A stretch of 64,000 nucleotides of DNA, taken from contig NZ_AJTN02000265.1 in NCBI RefSeq assembly GCF_000305495.1, positions 1 to 64,000 of the forward strand, read 5' to 3'. How positions within the stretch are numbered: the stretch's first letter is position 1; each line of letters begins with the position of its first letter. This document shows, piece after piece, positions 51,439 through 59,483 of this stretch. The translations under genes were made by a program, and so were the position numbers. The DNA comes from Peribacillus psychrosaccharolyticus ATCC 23296 (GTDB lineage: Bacteria > Bacillota > Bacilli > Bacillales > DSM-1321). The notes under the pieces are model-generated. The model made no database searches. It was not told the DNA's origin and saw only the letters and a program-made list of their open reading frames with translations.

Positions 51439-52506
51439 ATGCAGGAGCTGCTTCATGAAGCGGAATTATTTATTCGTACCAGTTACATAGAAATGAATAA
51501 AACAGAAACTGAAATAAACCGGCGTATGAACGAAGTTCGCCTTTTAATAGAAAAAACCGGTGAGTACAAGCATACGTTTGAGGAATTGAAACATGGGGCG
51601 AGAATGGCTTGGCGTAACAGCAACCGCTGTATCGGCAGATTATTTTGGGAGTCTTTGCATGTTTTTGACCAAAGAGAGTTAACGACCATTGAAGAGGTAA
51701 AAGAAGCTCTATTTACTCATATTCGTTTTGCAACGAATCAGGGCAGAATTAAACCAGTGATATCCATCTTCAATGAAAAACAGGTAAGGATTTGGAATCA
51801 TCAGTTGATTCGTTATGCTGGTTATGAATCGGAAGAAGGTACGATTGGTGATCCGGATTCAATCCATTTTACGAAAATATGTAAAAAGCTTGGCTGGAAA
51901 GGAGAAGGCGGTTCCTACGACCTGCTTCCACTTGTCATTGAAATGAACGGTAATCCACCGGAGTTCTTTAACTTACCAAATGAAATAATTATTGAGGTCC
52001 CATTGCGTCATCCAGAATTTGATTGGTTTGAAGAACTACATTTGAAATGGTATGCGGTTCCAATTATTTCGAGTATGGCTCTTGAAATAGGGGGGATCTC
52101 TTATGCTGCGGCACCTTTTAACGGCTGGTATATGGGAACAGAGATTGGAGCACGTAATCTAGCAGATGAAGACCGCTATAACATGCTTCCAGCAGTAGCA
52201 AAGAGAATGGGACTTGATATTCAAAAGAATTCCTCACTATGGAAAGATCGTGCTCTTGTTGAATTGAATCAAGCCGTACTATATTCCTATAAAGAAGCAG
52301 GAGTTAGTATTGTCGATCATCATACTGCAGCGCAGCAATTTAAGCTGTTTGAAAAACAAGAAGCAACAGCTGATAGAGACGTTACAGGAGATTGGACATG
52401 GTTAATTCCCCCGGTCTCACCGGCAGCTACACACATTTTTCATAAATCCTATGATAATAAGCGGGTTCAACCTGTATATACCTATCAAAAACTACCTTAT
52501 GAGTAA
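51439..52506 (+). CDS. nos: Nitric oxide synthase, oxygenase domain only
   Basis: 355 aa, heme- and pterin-binding oxygenase that makes NO from arginine, using cellular reductases since the reductase domain is missing, as in all Bacillus NOS. The heme thiolate is C64 in [17 protein letters not shown]. Other markers are [17 protein letters not shown], the substrate-site [24 protein letters not shown], and [19 protein letters not shown] (pterin/dimer region). CGAAGGAGGCAAAG precedes the ATG. Monocistronic; arginase (rocF), a competitor for arginine, is also in this window. Confidence 0.96.
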   Translation: MQELLHEAELFIRTSYIEMNKTETEINRRMNEVRLLIEKTGEYKHTFEELKHGARMAWRNSNRCIGRLFWESLHVFDQRELTTIEEVKEALFTHIRFATNQGRIKPVISIFNEKQVRIWNHQLIRYAGYESEEGTIGDPDSIHFTKICKKLGWKGEGGSYDLLPLVIEMNGNPPEFFNLPNEIIIEVPLRHPEFDWFEELHLKWYAVPIISSMALEIGGISYAAAPFNGWYMGTEIGARNLADEDRYNMLPAVAKRMGLDIQKNSSLWKDRALVELNQAVLYSYKEAGVSIVDHHTAAQQFKLFEKQEATADRDVTGDWTWLIPPVSPAATHIFHKSYDNKRVQPVYTYQKLPYE

Positions 52507-52510
52507 AGTG

Positions 52511-52534
52511 GCCCCCTTTTAAAAGGGGGTTTTT
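52511..52534 (+). terminator. Terminator after nos
   Basis: CCCCCTTTT pairs with AAAAGGGGG, followed by TTTTTG. Confidence 0.85.
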
Positions 52535-52585
52535 GAGTCGTGTAATTCATATAAAATGGAAGAAAATCTTTCTTGAAAAAAGATA

Positions 52586-52613
52586 TTGCAGTTTATTATA
52601 AAACCTGTATAAT
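52586..52613 (+). promoter_or_regulatory. SigA promoter for the XRE-pot operon
   Basis: TTGCAG (52586-52591), 16-nt spacer, TATAAT (52608-52613). Confidence 0.65.
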
Positions 52614-52628
52614 TAGCTTGGTTAAAAT

Positions 52629-52689
52629 TAAACTTAAAGTTTACCAATAGTGAACTTTATTGCTTGTAAGTTTACTATACTTAAACTGA
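52629..52689. promoter_or_regulatory. Dyad repeats before the XRE-cupin gene (candidate autoregulatory operator)
   Basis: TAAACTT-A-AAGTTTA (52629-52643) is a perfect 7-1-7 dyad. A second inverted pair, TAAGTTTAC..ACTTAAAC, lies about 25-40 nt further on. Both sit between the -10 and the start codon, where the encoded repressor could act. Confidence 0.5.
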
Positions 52690-52703
52690 ATGAAGGTAAT
52701 AGT

Positions 52704-53246
52704 ATGAATATTGGTCGAAAAATTAAAAACTTACGTTTAAAAAAGGGTCTAACTCAAGAAGAACTAGGTGAACGAACCGATTTAAGTAAAGGATATATAT
52801 CTCAAATTGAACGGGACCTCAGTTCACCGTCTATAGAAACCTTTTTTACCATAATAGAAGTTCTTGGCTGTACACCGAAACAGTTTTTCGATGAGGAAGA
52901 ACGAAAACAAAAAGTGGTGTATGACGAGGCAGAGCAAACCTTTTATCAAGACGAAGAACGCGGATACCAAATTCAGTGGCTGGTTCCGGAATCTAATGAA
53001 AAAGAGATGGAACCTATTCGACTGACACTGAATGAAAAGGGAGAACATAAAACATTTGAACCTTCACTTTCTGAAACATTTGGGTATGTGTTAAAAGGAC
53101 GAATTCTAGTTCGGCTTGGAAGACATTTTTACCAAGCAAAAGCAGGAGAGTCTATCTACTTTCATGCATCAGAAGAGCATCAAATAGTGAACGATCATGA
53201 AGGTCTTTCGGAATTATTGCTGGTGGTAACAGATTCATACCTTTGA
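52704..53246 (+). CDS. XRE-family regulator with C-terminal cupin (polyamine-type)
   Basis: 180 aa. The N-terminal helix-turn-helix is at residues 1-60 (IGRKIKNLRLKKGLTQEELGERTDLSKGYISQIERDLSSPSIETF), and a cupin_2 domain covers about 105-178 (FGYVLKGRILVRLGRHFYQAKAGESIYFHASEEHQI). This layout matches PuuR-type regulators. It heads potABCD, with 66 nt to potA, and so probably controls polyamine uptake by sensing a small ligand in the cupin. GAAGGTAA precedes the ATG at 52704; the earlier frame start at 52650 lies within the operator repeats. Confidence 0.88.
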   Translation: MNIGRKIKNLRLKKGLTQEELGERTDLSKGYISQIERDLSSPSIETFFTIIEVLGCTPKQFFDEEERKQKVVYDEAEQTFYQDEERGYQIQWLVPESNEKEMEPIRLTLNEKGEHKTFEPSLSETFGYVLKGRILVRLGRHFYQAKAGESIYFHASEEHQIVNDHEGLSELLLVVTDSYL

Positions 53247-53312
53247 AAGGTATTTGGGAACATTAAATAGTGAGGAAGCGAAGGTTTCACACTGTAAAAG
53301 GGAGAGGTCGCA

Positions 53313-54422
53313 ATGTCAGACCAAGTTATTATTCGATTTGAAGGTGTAACAAAACAGTACGATCAAGATATACCTGTGTTGAATGATGTCAGCTTCGAAA
53401 TTGAACGCGGCAAGTTCTATACACTGCTTGGGCCATCAGGCTGTGGAAAAACAACCATACTGCGGTTAATCGCTGGATTCACTGAGGCTACGCAGGGAGA
53501 AATCTATTTTAATGGAAATGTGATTAATAACGTGCCTGCGAATAAGCGTCAAGTTAATACAGTCTTTCAGGATTACGCCTTGTTTCCGCACTTAAACGTT
53601 TTTGAAAATGTGGCGTTTGGACTGCGCATTAAAAAAACTAAAAAAGAAGAAGTAGCTAAAAAAGTTCATGAAGCGCTGGCATTTGTAAACCTTGAGGGAT
53701 ATGAGAATAGAGAGATTCGTGAAATGTCCGGCGGACAGCGTCAGCGTGTAGCTATCGCTCGTGCCATCATTAATGAGCCAGAAGTTATTCTTCTAGATGA
53801 ACCACTATCTGCGCTTGATTTAAAGCTGCGTACCGAAATGCAGTATGAACTGCGTGAATTACAGCAGCGACTGGGTATTACCTTTATATTTGTTACCCAT
53901 GACCAAGAAGAAGCACTAGCTATGTCAGATGAGATCTTTGTTATTAATCGCGGTAAAATTCAGCAAAGCGGAACACCGACGGATATTTATGATGAGCCAA
54001 TTAATCGTTTTGTTGCTGATTTTATTGGTGAATCAAATATTGTAAAAGGTAAAATGCTGGCTGACCATCTTGTCGAGTTTGTCGGAAAACAATTTGACTG
54101 TGTCGATCAGGGTCTTAACCCAGATGAACCGGTGGAAGTTGTTATTCGTCCAGAAGATTTGGAAATCACTACCCGTGAACGCGGTAAACTGCAAGTTAGA
54201 GTAGATTCTCAGCTGTTCCGAGGGGTTCATTATGAAATCAGCAGTTATGATAAAGATGGAAATGAGTGGCTTGTTCATTCAACTAAAAAGGCAACCGTAG
54301 GAGACGAAATCGGATTGTACTTTGATTCAGAAGCCATTCACGTTATGCGTTTTGGCGAAACGGAAGAAGAATTCGATAAACGACTTGAAGCCTATGGAGA
54401 TGGTGTCGGGAATGAAGAGTAA
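53313..54422 (+). CDS. potA: Spermidine/putrescine ABC transporter ATP-binding protein PotA
   Basis: 369 aa. Walker A is [28 protein letters not shown] is the Q-loop region, the signature is MSGGQRQR, Walker B is VILLDEP, the H-loop is VTHDQ. The C-terminal TOBE_2 regulatory domain covers about residues 240-350. GGGAGAGG precedes the ATG. Its last 11 nt overlap the start of potB. Confidence 0.95.
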   Translation: MSDQVIIRFEGVTKQYDQDIPVLNDVSFEIERGKFYTLLGPSGCGKTTILRLIAGFTEATQGEIYFNGNVINNVPANKRQVNTVFQDYALFPHLNVFENVAFGLRIKKTKKEEVAKKVHEALAFVNLEGYENREIREMSGGQRQRVAIARAIINEPEVILLDEPLSALDLKLRTEMQYELRELQQRLGITFIFVTHDQEEALAMSDEIFVINRGKIQQSGTPTDIYDEPINRFVADFIGESNIVKGKMLADHLVEFVGKQFDCVDQGLNPDEPVEVVIRPEDLEITTRERGKLQVRVDSQLFRGVHYEISSYDKDGNEWLVHSTKKATVGDEIGLYFDSEAIHVMRFGETEEEFDKRLEAYGDGVGNEE

Positions 54423-55215
54423 ACTGTCACGCAATCTTTACGCCATCCCTTATGCTCTTTGGATTCTAATTTTCGTTGTTGCACCTATTGTGCTCGTGCT
54501 TTATTATTCGTTTTTTGACATTGAGGGTAATTTATCACTTACAAACTATATAAACTTCTTCACACCCGTTTATTTAAAAATGACATTAAGCTCCTTTTGG
54601 TATGCGTTTTTAATTACAGCCTTTACATTATTGATTTCGTATCCAACAGCTTTCTTGTTGACTAAAACAAAAAACAAGCAGTTATGGCTGCTTTTAATCA
54701 TTGTTCCTTCTTGGATAAACCTTCTGCTAAAAGCCTATGCTTTTCTTGGTATTTTCGGTACATATGGTACAGCGAACAGCTTACTTGAAGTACTTGGGAT
54801 TGGCTCAAAGCAAATTTTGTTTACTGATTTTAGTTTTATTTTTGTATCGGTATATATCTTTATTCCGTTTATGATTTTACCAATCTTTAATGCATTGGAT
54901 GAAATGAGTCCAACTTTACTAGATGCAGCCAACGATCTTGGAGCTTCTGCTTGGACAACCTTCCGTAGAGTTATTTTTCCTTTAACATTGGATGGTGTTC
55001 GCTCAGGCTGTCAGGTTGTCTTTATCCCAGCATTGTCTTTGTTCATGCTGACAAGATTAATATCAGGTAATCGGGTCATTACGCTGGGAACAGCCATTGA
55101 ACAACAGTTCCTTGTTACCCAAGACTGGGGAATGGGTTCCACCATTGCTGTTTTCTTAATTATTATTATGTTTGTGTTTGTTGCCTTAACTGGCAGCAGA
55201 AAGCGGGGTATGTAA
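54412..55215 (+). CDS. potB: Spermidine/putrescine ABC permease PotB
   Basis: 267 aa, about six membrane helices. The EAA loop is [46 protein letters not shown]. The frame is open upstream to 54322, but that part is an out-of-frame reading of potA; the ATG at 54412 gives [17 protein letters not shown] and overlaps the potA stop by 11 nt. Polyamines are inferred from the complete potABCD set. Confidence 0.93.
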   Translation: MKSKLSRNLYAIPYALWILIFVVAPIVLVLYYSFFDIEGNLSLTNYINFFTPVYLKMTLSSFWYAFLITAFTLLISYPTAFLLTKTKNKQLWLLLIIVPSWINLLLKAYAFLGIFGTYGTANSLLEVLGIGSKQILFTDFSFIFVSVYIFIPFMILPIFNALDEMSPTLLDAANDLGASAWTTFRRVIFPLTLDGVRSGCQVVFIPALSLFMLTRLISGNRVITLGTAIEQQFLVTQDWGMGSTIAVFLIIIMFVFVALTGSRKRGM

Positions 55216-55216
55216 G

Positions 55217-56020
55217 TTGAAAAAGAAATTAACTCCGTTGTCAGCATTTTTCCTTGTCCTTGTGTTTCTCATCTTGTACGCACCGATTTTCTTTTTAGTG
55301 TTTTATTCGTTTAACAGCGGCGGTACTATGTACAACTTCGAGAGTTTTACGCTTGACTGGTATAGAGAGCTGTTCTCTGATACACGCTTACTGATTATTG
55401 TTTTGAATACGGTAGTTGTTGCTTTGCTATCCGCACTTATTTCTACAATTATTGGAGTGTTAGGGGCCATAGCCATTAAATCAGTTAAAGGGAGACGGTC
55501 TAAAAACACCCTGCTTTCTTTAAACAGTGTGTTAATTGTCAGTCCTGATGTAATCATTGGTGCTTCATTTTTAATATTATTCACTATGGCTGGCGTTAAG
55601 CTTGGTTTCTATTCAGTTTTACTATCGCATATCGCTTTCAGTGTGCCGATTGTTGTCCTGATGGTACTGCCAAAACTTATGGAAATGAGCCCAACTCTGC
55701 TGGATGCAGCTTACGATTTAGGAGCAAGCCGCTGGAATGTGCTAACAAAGGTTATCATTCCATATATTACTCCTGGTATTTTTGCAGGATTTTTTATGGC
55801 ATTAACTTATTCGTTAGATGATTTTGCCGTGACGTTCTTTGTTACGGGGAATGGCTTTTCAACATTGTCTGTAGAAATTTATTCATTAGCTCGTCGTGGA
55901 GTTTCCTTGAATATTAATGCTTTATCAACCTTAATCTTTATAGCTACGATCTTTCTGGTTATTGGCTATTACTTTATTACAAAACAATATAGTAAAAGCG
56001 GAATGGGGGGCAAAAAATGA
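55217..56020 (+). CDS. potC: Spermidine/putrescine ABC permease PotC
   Basis: 267 aa. The EAA loop is [53 protein letters not shown]; the last part is highly typical of PotC. The start is TTG, one base after the potB stop, with a weak GCGGGG site about 10 nt upstream, consistent with translational coupling. It overlaps potD by 4 nt. Confidence 0.93.
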   Translation: MKKKLTPLSAFFLVLVFLILYAPIFFLVFYSFNSGGTMYNFESFTLDWYRELFSDTRLLIIVLNTVVVALLSALISTIIGVLGAIAIKSVKGRRSKNTLLSLNSVLIVSPDVIIGASFLILFTMAGVKLGFYSVLLSHIAFSVPIVVLMVLPKLMEMSPTLLDAAYDLGASRWNVLTKVIIPYITPGIFAGFFMALTYSLDDFAVTFFVTGNGFSTLSVEIYSLARRGVSLNINALSTLIFIATIFLVIGYYFITKQYSKSGMGGKK

Positions 56021-57090
56021 AGAAGCTTCTCCAAGCATTCGTACCTATTCTAATCGTATCTATTGTGCTTTTATTTGTGATTTCAAGCTTAAATTCGTCT
56101 CAGGGCTATTCAAGCAAGAACAAGTTGACTATTTATAATTGGGGAGATTATATTGACGCCGATTTAATTAAGCAATTTGAAAAGGAAGCGGGCATTACAG
56201 TAGTCTATGAAACCTTTGATTCAAACGAAGCGATGATGACCAAAATTGAACAGGGAGGAACCGCTTATGATATAGCTGTTCCTTCTGAATATATGATTGA
56301 TAAAATGATTCAAGAAGATTTACTTCTTCCGCTTGATCATAAAAAATTGTCAAATCTAAACAATATTGACGAACGATTTATGGACCTTCCGTTTGATCCG
56401 AAAAATAAGTATTCAATTCCTTATTTTTGGGGAACCGTCGGGATTGTCTATAATTCGAAAATGCTTGGTGATATCGAAATTACCAGCTGGTCGGATTTAT
56501 GGGATCCGCGTTTAAAAAATGAAATCCTTCTAGTTGACGGTGCAAGGGAAGTAATGGGAATGGGGCTTAATAGCTTAGGCTATTCGTTGAATGATTTGAA
56601 TCATGATCATCTGAATGAAGCAAAGAAAAAACTCGACTCATTAATGCCCAATGTAAAAGCAATTGTGGGTGATGAAAGCAGAATGCTGCTTGAAAATGAA
56701 GAAGCATCGATCGGTCTAGTGTGGTCCGGGGTAGCTTCTGAAATCATGGCAGAAAACGAAGATCTCGAATTTGTGGTCCCAAAAGAGGGATCGAATTTAT
56801 GGTTTGATAATATGGTTATTCCGAAAACGGCCAAGAATGTTGAAGCAGCTCATCAATTTATTGACTTTATGCTGGATGCAGAAGTTGCCGCTCAGAATAC
56901 GGAATATGTCAGCTATGCAACACCTAATAAAGAGGCACTGAACTACTTGCCTGAAGAAATTGTGAATGATGAACGATTTTATCCTGCGCCAGATCTAACT
57001 GAGAGACTTGAGGTATATGAGAACTTAGGCAAAAAAAATCTTGCTTACTATAATGAGTTATTCTTACGCTTTAAAATGCATACGAAATGA
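56017..57090 (+). CDS. potD: Spermidine/putrescine-binding protein PotD (membrane-anchored)
   Basis: 357 aa. NKLTIYNWGDYIDADLIKQFEKEAGI at residues 37-62 and WSGVASEIMAENEDLEFVVPKEG, NMVIPKTAKN, are PotD family segments. The N-terminus has a membrane helix (about 8-23) but no lipobox Cys, so it appears to be held by an uncleaved signal anchor instead of a lipid. It ends the polyamine operon; a terminator follows at once. Confidence 0.92.
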   Translation: MKKLLQAFVPILIVSIVLLFVISSLNSSQGYSSKNKLTIYNWGDYIDADLIKQFEKEAGITVVYETFDSNEAMMTKIEQGGTAYDIAVPSEYMIDKMIQEDLLLPLDHKKLSNLNNIDERFMDLPFDPKNKYSIPYFWGTVGIVYNSKMLGDIEITSWSDLWDPRLKNEILLVDGAREVMGMGLNSLGYSLNDLNHDHLNEAKKKLDSLMPNVKAIVGDESRMLLENEEASIGLVWSGVASEIMAENEDLEFVVPKEGSNLWFDNMVIPKTAKNVEAAHQFIDFMLDAEVAAQNTEYVSYATPNKEALNYLPEEIVNDERFYPAPDLTERLEVYENLGKKNLAYYNELFLRFKMHTK

Positions 57091-57092
57091 GT

Positions 57093-57126
57093 AAAACACC
57101 GTCCTTATCTTGGACGGTGCTTTTTT
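57093..57126 (+). terminator. Terminator after potABCD
   Basis: CACCGTCC pairs with GGACGGTG around 7 nt, followed by CTTTTTT. Confidence 0.93.
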
Positions 57127-57212
57127 GTGAACATACTTCATGGTTCTTTCATTACCTGTTCATAGTTTATTCATAATTAGGGAGTAAGATTAGGTTAATT
57201 GAAAAAAGGGAC

Positions 57213-58136
57213 GTGAATAAATTAATGAAGGACAGTTGGAAAAAGCCAAGTACATATGTATGGATTGCGGGTATCCTTGTAGTAGGAGCCTTAATCTTTT
57301 TGTTAATCACTTTTACAAGCAGTGCAAAAGGAAAAGCAGTAGCTACAATTGATGGGGAAGAAATAACGAAAGACGAATTATATGAGAATTTAGTTAGTCA
57401 ATATGGTGCATCTGCATTAAGTACCATGATTTCCGATAAAATCGTTGATTTGGAAGCTAAGAAGGAAGATATTAAGATAACGGATAAGGAAATCGATAAA
57501 GAAATGAAAACGTTAATTGAATCCTATGGTGACGAAGAGACATTTGAACAGCAATTAGCGACTACAGGTGCGACTAAGAGTACTCTTGAAAAAGACATCG
57601 TAAAATACCTGCAAACGGTCAAATTACTTGAACCGCGAATAAAGATATCAGACGAGGAAATAAACACCTACTTTAAAGAAAATAAAGACTCTTTAGCACA
57701 AGAAGAACAAGTGGAAGCTTCTCATATTCTCGTAGAAAGTAAAGCAGAAGCTAAAGATATAATTGAAAAGTTAGCGGATGGGAAAAAGTTTGCTGACCTT
57801 GCTAAGGAGTACTCAACAGATACCGCTAGTGCAGAGAAAGGTGGAGAATTAGGCTTTTTCGGTAAAGGAGAAATGGCTGAGGAATTTGAAAAGGTTGCTT
57901 TCTCGCTTGAAAAAGGAAAAATCAGTGATCCGGTCAAAACGAGTTATGGCTACCATATAATCAAAGTAACAGATAAAAAGGCAGCGAAAAAGGCTAATCT
58001 TAAAGATAGCAAAACGGAAATTGTTGCAACATTAAAAAATGAAAAGCTACAGACTGAATATACAACTTGGCTGACAGAGAAACAAAAGGATTATGATATT
58101 TATAATAGTCTTGAAAGTGAAACAGAAACAGAATAA
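57213..58136 (+). CDS. PrsA-like extracytoplasmic foldase (parvulin PPIase)
   Basis: 307 aa. One N-terminal membrane helix (about residues 15-34, YVWIAGILVVGALIFLLITF), an N-terminal SurA-like helical region (VATIDGEEITKDELYENLVSQYG), and a parvulin domain at about 165-255 (VEASHILVESKAEAKDIIEKL, GGELGFFGKGEMAEEFEKVAFSL, TSYGYHIIKV). PrsA is normally a lipoprotein; here no lipobox Cys exists, so it is a YacD-type anchored variant. GTG at 57213 is very close to AAAAAAGGG; the ATG at 57225 is 14 nt from it, so the start is uncertain. Confidence 0.87.
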   Translation: MNKLMKDSWKKPSTYVWIAGILVVGALIFLLITFTSSAKGKAVATIDGEEITKDELYENLVSQYGASALSTMISDKIVDLEAKKEDIKITDKEIDKEMKTLIESYGDEETFEQQLATTGATKSTLEKDIVKYLQTVKLLEPRIKISDEEINTYFKENKDSLAQEEQVEASHILVESKAEAKDIIEKLADGKKFADLAKEYSTDTASAEKGGELGFFGKGEMAEEFEKVAFSLEKGKISDPVKTSYGYHIIKVTDKKAAKKANLKDSKTEIVATLKNEKLQTEYTTWLTEKQKDYDIYNSLESETETE

Positions 58137-58137
58137 G

Positions 58138-58181
58138 AAAAACGGTTTAATTTGGTGTAAACCAAGTTAAACCGTTTTTTT
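58138..58181 (+). terminator. Terminator after the PrsA-like gene
   Basis: AAAAACGGTTTAA pairs with TTAAACCGTTTTT, with a further inner stem TTGGT/ACCAA, followed by T. Confidence 0.93.
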
Positions 58182-58289
58182 CTGTCCATTTTGTTTTAGT
58201 GGGATAAAGTTCCACGTGAAACAATTCTGCTCTTTTTAGCTCAGTTCATTCAGAGGGAATGGACAAGCAGAGAAAACCTTGTATTTATC

Positions 58290-58325
58290 ATAAAAAATTG
58301 AAGAGAAGGGTACCCTTCTCTTCAA
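58290..58325 (-). terminator. Terminator of the YtxH-like gene
   Basis: TTGAAGAGAAGGG pairs with CCCTTCTCTTCAA; on the minus strand it is followed by TTTTTTATG. Confidence 0.9.
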
Positions 58326-58353
58326 TCCTTGGAGATTATTTATTTTTTAACTA

Positions 58354-58830
58354 TTATAATTTTGAAGAAGAAGTTTCGTATGTGCTTTTGTTAGAGTCAT
58401 CTGTTTGTGCAGATTCAGTTAATTGTGTTCCAGCTTCAGCTACTTTACTGGTAAGTCCTTTGAGTTCTCCAGTTACTTCTTTTGCGCTGGATAAGGCTTC
58501 TGTAGATATTTCTTTTACTTCGTTCACTTTACCAAAGATATTCTCGTTGACTGTAGCATATAAATCTTGAGCATCACTAATTGCTTCTTTCAAGGTTTCT
58601 GAAGCTGTTTTAAAGCGATCAATCATTTGATCCTTAATTTCGGATGGGTTTTCTTTGACTTGTGTGAACATATCGACTGATGAATCTTTCAGATCCACTG
58701 CTGTTTCAGTCACTTTTCTACGGGTTGTTGAATCAAGAAGCATCAAAGCACCGCCTACAATACCTCCGATAATAATCCCTTTTATTAACTTGCTGCTGCT
58801 TTCATTATCTGTAGTCATTTGTTTTGACAT
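58354..58830 (-). CDS. YtxH-domain general-stress-type protein
   Basis: 158 aa. A short N-terminal tail is followed by one Gly-rich membrane segment (LIKGIIIGGIVGGALMLLD, about residues 15-33), a TTRRK stop, then a long amphipathic helical region rich in Lys, Glu, Ser and Thr (DLKDSSVDMFTQVKENP, TASETLKEAISDAQDLYATVNEN). This is the YtxH / LEA-like stress protein layout. GAGGAGGAATAATT precedes the ATG. The motif for SigB was not identified by eye. Monocistronic. Confidence 0.78.
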   Translation of the reverse strand: MSKQMTTDNESSSKLIKGIIIGGIVGGALMLLDSTTRRKVTETAVDLKDSSVDMFTQVKENPSEIKDQMIDRFKTASETLKEAISDAQDLYATVNENIFGKVNEVKEISTEALSSAKEVTGELKGLTSKVAEAGTQLTESAQTDDSNKSTYETSSSKL

Positions 58831-58936
58831 AATTATTCCTCCTCAATAGATTTACTTTATATAATTGTTTTTGCCCGTTTTTTCCACTTTTCAAACGTCG
58901 ATTAGTAAAACAACAAAAAAGAAAATACACCTAAAA

Positions 58937-58965
58937 TTGACAGTAAAGTTTTACCATATTATAGT
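58937..58965 (+). promoter_or_regulatory. SigA promoter for the marR-MMPL operon
   Basis: TTGACA (58937-58942), 17-nt spacer, TATAGT (58960-58965). Confidence 0.8.
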
Positions 58966-58985
58966 TTACTATGTTAATAGTTAAC
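58961..58985. promoter_or_regulatory. Repeated half-sites, candidate MarR operator
   Basis: ATAGTTTAC and ATAGTTAAC occur 17 nt apart start to start, overlapping and just following the -10 element. GTTAATAGTTAAC at 58973-58985 recurs in the ycnJ promoter (36797-36809). Placement fits autorepression by the MarR protein. Confidence 0.5.
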
Positions 58986-59018
58986 GACGTGAACTAAATG
59001 AGAGAGGTGTGAACAGGT

Positions 59019-59483
59019 TTGAACAAAGATCAAGTTACTGAGTTAATTCATCGTTATACAAAGGTGTCTTTTATTGTAAAGAGGATGGCTGAGTCGCTGA
59101 TTAAGGATCAATTGTCAGACGCTTTGACAAATGGCCAATTCTATATGCTGAGGTACATACAGGAGCAAGGAACGTGTACATCTTCTAATCTTGCTGAAGC
59201 CTTTTTTGTTAATAAAAGTGCCATTACGGCTATTATTTCCCGCCTTAAGGATAAAGGGTTAATAAACCGGGTCCGAAATGAGGACGATCGAAGGGTGGTC
59301 TATCTGACTCTTTCGGAGAAGGGGAAGAACTTATTTACGGAAACAGAAATGAGAATTCACTTGTTGTTAGAAAACTTTATAACTGAGTTTAATGAAGATG
59401 AGATATCAGCATTTATAACCACCTATGAAAAACTCTCAACGATACTGGTGGACCTAAAGAAAAATCAACAGGAGGAATTATAA
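59019..59483 (+). CDS. ydgJ: MarR-family repressor (YdgJ-like)
   Basis: 154 aa. The winged helix-turn-helix is at about residues 30-100: TSSNLAEAFFVNKSAITAIISRLKDKGLINRVRNEDDRRVVYLTLSEKG (DxR wing). The start is TTG, with AGAGAGGTG about 10 nt upstream. Its stop codon overlaps the ATG of the transporter gene by one base. In B. subtilis ydgJ precedes the MMPL gene ydgH in the same way, so local repression of the exporter is inferred. Confidence 0.88.
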   Translation: MNKDQVTELIHRYTKVSFIVKRMAESLIKDQLSDALTNGQFYMLRYIQEQGTCTSSNLAEAFFVNKSAITAIISRLKDKGLINRVRNEDDRRVVYLTLSEKGKNLFTETEMRIHLLLENFITEFNEDEISAFITTYEKLSTILVDLKKNQQEEL

